Of a stretch of 64,000 nt of DNA, positions 60,049 through 64,000 are shown one piece after another. The stretch's first letter is position 1; every line of letters begins with the position of its first letter. The position numbers were made by a program, and so were the translations under genes. Source of the DNA: Chryseobacterium hagamense (GTDB lineage: Bacteria > Bacteroidota > Bacteroidia > Flavobacteriales > Weeksellaceae). The stretch lies in the NCBI RefSeq assembly GCF_007991455.1, contig NZ_BJYJ01000004.1, positions 1 to 64,000 of the forward strand, in the 5' to 3' direction. The notes under the pieces were generated by a model that ran no database searches, was not told the DNA's origin, and saw only the letters and a list, made by a program, of their open reading frames with translations.

Positions 60049-61683
60049 GTGAAAAAACTAATAATATTTACATTACTATTTTTAATTAATTGTAAAGAAA
60101 AAAATCAAACTAATACTTCTGAAGAAGAGAATATTAACTTAGACAAAGCAATAAAATTCCGAAATTCAAATAACGATGATTCAGCTTATGTATATTATAC
60201 TAAAGCGAAAGAAGATTTTCTAAAAAACAAAAATTATGTTCAGGCAGCTCGAGCGATTACAAATATTGCTATTATAGAATGTGACAAAGGTGACTATTAT
60301 TCAAGCATAGCCAATTCGATTGAAGTTGAAAAACTTTTATTAAACAATAGTGATCATGCAGCACTTAACATTGCATCAAGCAACTACAATTCCATTGCTA
60401 TAGCGTCTAAAAATTTAAAAAATTATAACCAAGCAATTTCTTATTACAGGCGTGCAATAAAAACATCCGTTGAAAAAGAGAATTCATTGGCATTTTATAA
60501 TAATATTGGAGATACCTATTTAGAACAAGGAAAGACTAAAGAAGCTAAATATTATTTCAAGAAAGCTTTACAGACTGGTGATACGTTAGATTATGCTCGA
60601 GCCTTAAATAATTTAGCAAGAGCTGGTTTTTTAGAGGATTCATCTTATAATGCCTACCCTTTATTAGAAAAGTCTTTAACAATTCGTAAAAAGTCAAAAG
60701 ACAATGCCGAAATAAATTCCAGTTTCGCAACTTTATCCGATTTCTATTCAAATAAGGATCAAAATAAATCTTTACTTTATGCAGATTCAATGTATTCCGT
60801 TGCTTTAAAGAATAAAAGTCCAGATGATCAATTGGAAGCATTAAATAAAATAATTCTTTTAAATAATAAGACTTATAAACAAAATTTTAATCGATATATA
60901 AATTTAAGAGATAGTCTACAAACTTCACGTAATAATGATTTTCAAAGATTTGGTCTGATAAAATTTGATGTCGAGAAGCAAAAACGTGAAAATGAGGAAT
61001 TAAAAAATGAAAATTTTCAACAAGGATTAATTGTTTCATTATTAGCACTAACATTAGTTACCGGTATTTTCTGGTATAAAAAAAGAAAGAAAAGACTTCA
61101 GCAGGAAAAAGAACTCGAAGTCAAAAACACGCAGCTTAAAATGTCCAAACGGGTACATGACGTAGTGGCCAACGGGATTTACCAGGTGATGGCCAAGATT
61201 GAAAACCAGGAAGATTTTGACCGGAACAGAGCACTGGACGAACTGGAATACGTGTATGAAAAATCGCGGGACCTTTCTTATGAGAAAGCCGGTGAAGAAA
61301 AGGAATTCAGCCAGGAGATTTCGGAGCTGATTGCCGGATTTAACAATGCCACGGTAAAAACCTTTACGGCAGGCAATGACCCTTCAATCTGGGAAAAAGT
61401 GCCTCCGGCGGTAAGAGAAGAAGTTTATCAGATGATCCGCGAACTGATGGTGAATATGAAGAAACACAGCCAGGCCACCCATGTCGCCGTTAAATTTGAA
61501 AAGACCGCCGGGACGGTTGACATCCAGTACAAAGACAACGGCGTCGGGATTTCCGGGGACCTTATTTATAAAAACGGCTTACGGAATACGGCTTCCCGTA
61601 TTGAAGCCATCGGCGGGACGATTACTTTTGACACGAAAATTGAAAAAGGGCTGAAAGTAAACCTTTCCTTCCCTGCTTCGTAA
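60049..61683 (+). CDS. TPR-containing sensor histidine kinase
   Basis: A 544-residue kinase. The N-terminal signal is lipoprotein-like (LIIFTLLFLINC). Tetratricopeptide repeats run over about 30-300 (GDYYSSIANSIEVEKLL, NYNQAISYYRRAIKTSVEKE), with a membrane helix near 326-343 (GLIVSLLALTLVTGIFW). The DHp helix has the phospho-acceptor His in KMSKRVHDVVANGIYQV, and the catalytic domain has REEVYQMIRELMVNMKKHSQ (N-box) and VDIQYKDNGVGISGD (G-box). It is a NarX/DesK-like HWE-distant kinase. It starts at GTG 60049. The sensor half is AT-rich and the kinase half GC-rich, with the switch near 61080. It lies 10 bp before the response regulator and should phosphorylate one or both. Confidence 0.88.
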   Translation: MKKLIIFTLLFLINCKEKNQTNTSEEENINLDKAIKFRNSNNDDSAYVYYTKAKEDFLKNKNYVQAARAITNIAIIECDKGDYYSSIANSIEVEKLLLNNSDHAALNIASSNYNSIAIASKNLKNYNQAISYYRRAIKTSVEKENSLAFYNNIGDTYLEQGKTKEAKYYFKKALQTGDTLDYARALNNLARAGFLEDSSYNAYPLLEKSLTIRKKSKDNAEINSSFATLSDFYSNKDQNKSLLYADSMYSVALKNKSPDDQLEALNKIILLNNKTYKQNFNRYINLRDSLQTSRNNDFQRFGLIKFDVEKQKRENEELKNENFQQGLIVSLLALTLVTGIFWYKKRKKRLQQEKELEVKNTQLKMSKRVHDVVANGIYQVMAKIENQEDFDRNRALDELEYVYEKSRDLSYEKAGEEKEFSQEISELIAGFNNATVKTFTAGNDPSIWEKVPPAVREEVYQMIRELMVNMKKHSQATHVAVKFEKTAGTVDIQYKDNGVGISGDLIYKNGLRNTASRIEAIGGTITFDTKIEKGLKVNLSFPAS

Positions 61684-61693
61684 CCGTTTTGTT

Positions 61694-62356
61694 ATGTTTA
61701 AAAAAGTATTAATCGTGGAAGACCAGGAAGTCGCCAACCTGGGCATCATCCGGGCCATGGAAGAACTATCTGTTCCCAGGTTTGAATTTGTAACGTATTG
61801 CGATGAAGCCCTGCAGAGAATGAAAACTGCAGCGGCAGAAAACAAATCCTACGACCTGCTGATTGCCGATCTTTCTTTTGAAAAAGACCACATCCGCCAG
61901 GATCTGAAAAGCGGTCAGGAACTGATCCTGGAAGCGAAAAAATTCCGGCCTGAATTGAAAGTAGTGGTGTTTTCCGTAGAAAAGCGCGCACAGGTTATTG
62001 ACGATCTTTATAAAATCTATGGCATCAACGGGTTTGTGAGCAAAGCCAGAAATGACGGAAAAGAACTCAGAAATGCAATTGAAAGGATTTTTAAAGGAGA
62101 AATCGTCATGTCGCAGGATATTTTAAATGCCATCCGCAATATTCCTTTTGCCCTGAATACGTATGATCTCAAATTGCTGGAACTGCTGGCCAAAGGATCC
62201 AAACAGAGCGAGATTCAGACCTGCCTGAAAGAACAGCAGATGCAGCCGCACAGCATCCGCTCCATCGAAAAGCGGCTGAATGAGCTCCGCGACAGCTTCG
62301 GGGCGAAAAATAATATTGAGATGATTGTAATCTGTAAAGACATCGGACTGATCTGA
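61694..62356 (+). CDS. Response regulator, NarL/LuxR-like
   Basis: A 220-residue regulator. The receiver domain has VLIVEDQEVANLGI (acidic pair), phospho-acceptor Asp in YDLLIADLSFEKDH, the Thr/Ser in VVVFSVEKRAQVID and Lys in NGFVSKARNDGKEL. The C-terminal HTH is divergent (YDLKLLELLAKGSKQSEIQT, then HSIRSIEKRLNELRDSFGAK), a NarL-type layout. It is coupled to the TPR kinase (10-bp gap). It is paralogous to the next regulator, which shares nearly every motif. Confidence 0.88.
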   Translation: MFKKVLIVEDQEVANLGIIRAMEELSVPRFEFVTYCDEALQRMKTAAAENKSYDLLIADLSFEKDHIRQDLKSGQELILEAKKFRPELKVVVFSVEKRAQVIDDLYKIYGINGFVSKARNDGKELRNAIERIFKGEIVMSQDILNAIRNIPFALNTYDLKLLELLAKGSKQSEIQTCLKEQQMQPHSIRSIEKRLNELRDSFGAKNNIEMIVICKDIGLI

Positions 62357-62392
62357 TTTAAAAAGACCGGCCTGCCCATTTTTTTCGCTGTT

Positions 62393-62437
62393 TTACGTGA
62401 ACCCGTAATGGCGGAATGATAAATGCTTTTACTTTTG
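62393..62437 (+). promoter_or_regulatory. TTACG-N6-CGTAA operator and -7 box of the second regulator
   Basis: TTACGTGAACCCGTAA occupies 62393-62408. The -7 box TACTTTTG is at 62430-62437, its first base 29.5 nt from the palindrome centre. This spacing equals that before the 63270 gene, and the arrangement fits activation or repression by the response regulators themselves. Confidence 0.7.
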
Positions 62438-62475
62438 AGGTCTTAAACCTATGTTTCTAATTAAACCAAATAACC

Positions 62476-63141
62476 ATGTTCAAAAAAATTTTAATTGCCG
62501 AAGATCATGAAAGCATCAATATCTCCGTCCGGAAAACCCTGGAAGACCTGAATATCCCGACGGTAGACTACGTGTACTACTGTGATGATGCCATCGGAAA
62601 GATCCAAAAAGCCCTGAGGGAAGAACAGCCCTACGACCTGCTGATCACCGATCTTTATTATGAAGAAGACCACCATACGCAGACCCTTAAAGACGGGAAG
62701 GAACTTATTGAAAAAGCAAAAGCGCTGCAACCCGGTCTGAAAGTAATCGTCTTTTCCGCCGAACGCAAATCCGGTGTCATTGAAAATCTCTTCTCCGATT
62801 ATCACATCAACGGCTATGTGGGAAAAGCCCGAAACGATTCCAAAGATCTGAAGAAATCCATCGCCTCCGTCTACATCGGCGAAAATTACCTGTCGTTTGA
62901 TCTTAAGCAGGAAATGAAGAAATTCAACAATTACGAATTTTCCACCTACGATATTGTGATTGTTTCCCTGCTCTCGAAAGGCGTGCTCCAAAAAAACATT
63001 CCGGTCCATCTGGAAGAAAAGAGCATCCGCCCTTCCAGCCTCAGCAGCGTGGAAAAAAGACTCAACAGCCTGAAGGAAGACCTCAGCGTGAATAGCAACG
63101 AGCAGCTGGTCGCCTTCTGCAAAGATCTCGGGATCATCTGA
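62476..63141 (+). CDS. Response regulator, NarL/LuxR-like (paralogue)
   Basis: A 221-residue paralogue of the preceding regulator. The acidic pair and phospho-site are in ILIAEDHESINISV and YDLLITDLYYEEDH; VIVFSAERKSGVIE and NGYVGKARNDSKDL follow. The C-terminal HTH region is YDIVIVSLLSKGVLQKNIPV, then SSLSSVEKRLNSLKEDLSVN. The acceptor Asp and conserved Lys are intact. It has its own promoter with the TTACG-N6-CGTAA operator, unlike its kinase-linked sister, so it may be induced by it. A hairpin with T-run follows (63161-63190). Confidence 0.88.
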   Translation: MFKKILIAEDHESINISVRKTLEDLNIPTVDYVYYCDDAIGKIQKALREEQPYDLLITDLYYEEDHHTQTLKDGKELIEKAKALQPGLKVIVFSAERKSGVIENLFSDYHINGYVGKARNDSKDLKKSIASVYIGENYLSFDLKQEMKKFNNYEFSTYDIVIVSLLSKGVLQKNIPVHLEEKSIRPSSLSSVEKRLNSLKEDLSVNSNEQLVAFCKDLGII

Positions 63142-63160
63142 AACCCCTTCATTCACTCAT

Positions 63161-63190
63161 AACCTTTCAATTCTTTTGGAAGGTTTTTTT
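63161..63190 (+). terminator. Terminator of the second regulator
   Basis: Stem AACCTTTCAA / TTGGAAGGTT (one mismatch) with a run of T residues. Just beyond it lies the third TTACG-N6-CGTAA site. Confidence 0.65.
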
Positions 63191-63204
63191 ATTTTTTGCC
63201 CGTT

Positions 63205-63249
63205 TTACGGTTTTCCGTAAAAATTACTCCTTAAAGCGTGATACTTTTG
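63205..63249 (+). promoter_or_regulatory. TTACG-N6-CGTAA operator and -7 box of the 87-residue protein
   Basis: TTACGGTTTTCCGTAA (63205-63220) extends to eight-base perfect arms TTTTACGG / CCGTAAAA. The -7 box TACTTTTG lies at 63242-63249, again 29.5 nt from the palindrome centre. Confidence 0.7.
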
Positions 63250-63269
63250 GAAGGTAAAACAAAACAATC

Positions 63270-63533
63270 ATGGAATACAAAGTAATCCCTTTTGTGGCAA
63301 CAGCGAACCAAAACAACATGAGTTCTAAAAATATTGCCGAACAATTAGATCAGTTAATAAAAAACAATACAGTAGATGGCTGGGAATATGTAAGGCTCGA
63401 AAGTGTTTCCACCTATATCCAGCCGGTGGAAGGCTGCTTTGGAAACACAGAAAAGCCAGGCTATATGACTTCTTTTCAAATGGTCGTATTCAGTAAAAAA
63501 GAAGATGAAAAATCTCCTGCTCCTTCTTATTAA
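63270..63533 (+). CDS. DUF4177-like small protein
   Basis: An 87-residue protein (MEYKVIPFVATANQNNMSSK, IAEQLDQLIKNNTVDGWEYV, FQMVVFSKKEDE) with the plan of short DUF4177-type proteins: strand, helix, GWEYV and a final strand. The function is unknown. It is controlled by a promoter carrying the palindromic site shared with the second response regulator, so it is a likely regulon member. It overlaps the following yidD frame by 29 bp. Confidence 0.65.
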   Translation: MEYKVIPFVATANQNNMSSKNIAEQLDQLIKNNTVDGWEYVRLESVSTYIQPVEGCFGNTEKPGYMTSFQMVVFSKKEDEKSPAPSY

Positions 63534-63795
63534 AATGTATTGGCGGATGATTCATCCGTCGAAAAGAAGAAAATGCATTTTCAGAACAAGCTGTTCGAAA
63601 CATGTGTATGAAAAAACTGCAGAAGAAGGATTTATTTCAGGACTAAAAGCTTTGAAATACCGCTTCAAAAACTGCAGATCCGGAGCCGGGATTATAGAGC
63701 ACCCAACAGGAGAAATATATATTATCCTGCCTAACCGGAGGATTCTGAATGAACCAGAAATTTCAGAACGATTTATTAAAAATAAAAATCAATAA
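63505..63795 (+). CDS. yidD: Membrane protein insertion efficiency factor YidD
   Basis: A 96-residue protein with YidD hallmarks: LIKMYWRMIHPSKRRKCIFR, then TSCSKHVYEKTAEEGFISGL and KYRFKNCRSGAGIIEHPTGE with the three conserved cysteines. YidD aids YidC-dependent insertion of inner-membrane proteins. The usual rpmH-rnpA-yidC neighbourhood is absent; here it overlaps the DUF4177-like gene. The start at 63505 (MKNLLLLLIKMYW) gives a normal N-terminal helix; an internal ATG at 63535 is less likely. Confidence 0.8.
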   Translation: MKNLLLLLIKMYWRMIHPSKRRKCIFRTSCSKHVYEKTAEEGFISGLKALKYRFKNCRSGAGIIEHPTGEIYIILPNRRILNEPEISERFIKNKNQ

Positions 63796-63797
63796 CC

Positions 63798-64000
63798 ATG
63801 GGAAAATTTGTCATTACCCGAAGGGTAAACCAGGAGTATCAGTTTAATCTGAAAGCCGGAAACAGCGAAATTATTTTAACCAGCGAAGGCTATGTTCAGA
63901 AAGGATCCTGCCACAAAGGAATTGAATCAGTAAGAGTCAATTCGCAGGATGATTCCCGATATGATAAGAGAACGGCCGTTAACGGGAAAGTATACTTTGT
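63798..64000 (+). CDS. YegP-like (DUF1508) protein, partial
   Basis: The first 67 codons of a YegP-type protein run off the right edge: GKFVITRRVNQEYQFNLKAG then NSEIILTSEGYVQKGSCHKG and IESVRVNSQDDSRYDKRTAV. This is the first copy of the paired beta-alpha unit of the family, whose members have about 110 residues. The function is unknown. The start is 2 bp after the yidD stop, so it is in the same operon. Confidence 0.85.
   Translation, partial: MGKFVITRRVNQEYQFNLKAGNSEIILTSEGYVQKGSCHKGIESVRVNSQDDSRYDKRTAVNGKVYF

Noticed and set aside
62491-63156. 221-codon open frame antisense to the second response regulator
   Set aside because: It mirrors the regulator almost exactly. The regulator's receiver and HTH motifs are unmistakable; the antisense product resembles nothing.
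1-64000. tRNA, rRNA, CRISPR arrays, riboswitches
   Set aside because: I found no clover-leaf TPsiC motifs, no regularly spaced repeats and no known riboswitch cores. A covariance-model scan would be needed to exclude small RNAs fully.

Overview
This is a window of a flavobacterial chromosome, most likely Chryseobacterium or a close relative in the Weeksellaceae. The evidence is GLPGLI-family proteins, small peptides with MKNLKKL-type leaders, TonB-dependent receptors paired with PepSY reductases, DUF5686 and YegP-type proteins, a long SecA, Bacteroidetes promoters (TTG, 18-23 nt, TAnnTTTG), and little use of Shine-Dalgarno sites. Most of the window is a moderately GC backbone of housekeeping genes. 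Several AT-rich accessory islands interrupt it.

Layout. 1-11.3 kb is an AT-rich, decaying accessory island: an IS3-type end, a broken IS982 transposase, a DCC protein with an ABC exporter, a GLPGLI stub, a TPR/AraC regulator, and an operon of Cys-rich peptide, C39-like/VKOR/thioredoxin fusion and GLPGLI protein. A 5'-truncated, frameshifted lantibiotic dehydratase and an apparently intact SpaB-C-type partner close the island. 11.3-36.8 kb is backbone: a YedK-like protein, a DUF5686 barrel, rplU-rpmA, a metallopeptidase, an acyltransferase, miaE, DUF502, an FAD monooxygenase with an aminotransferase, a sugar dehydrogenase, a BlaI/BlaR1-like pair, uvrB, an AI-2E-type protein, pabB with an aminotransferase, menD and an IPNS-like oxygenase. 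A lone Cys-rich peptide gene (15.1 kb) and an AT-rich patch (18.7-19.95 kb) lie inside it. 36.8-39.06 kb is a second peptide island: two intact leader peptides, one dead one and a GLPGLI protein. 39-58.5 kb is backbone: radical SAM, AsmA-like, DUF2797, sugar epimerase, DUF2795, secA, two TonB receptor/PepSY modules, ROK kinase and msrA. 58.5-64 kb holds a membrane protein, a Gly/Pro-rich peptide, a TPR histidine kinase, two paralogous response regulators, a small protein, yidD and a YegP-like gene cut by the window edge.

How genes work together. The most unusual system pairs small Cys-rich peptides that carry a double-Gly-like leader with GLPGLI proteins and with a membrane protein joining a cysteine-free C39-like domain to VKOR and thioredoxin domains. 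It can be read as leader-guided export and disulfide formation of secreted peptides, but the function is inferred. A second candidate is a small regulon around the histidine kinase and response regulators. Three nearby promoters carry TTACG-N6-CGTAA at the same distance (about 30 nt) from the -7 box. I saw no tRNA, rRNA or CRISPR array.
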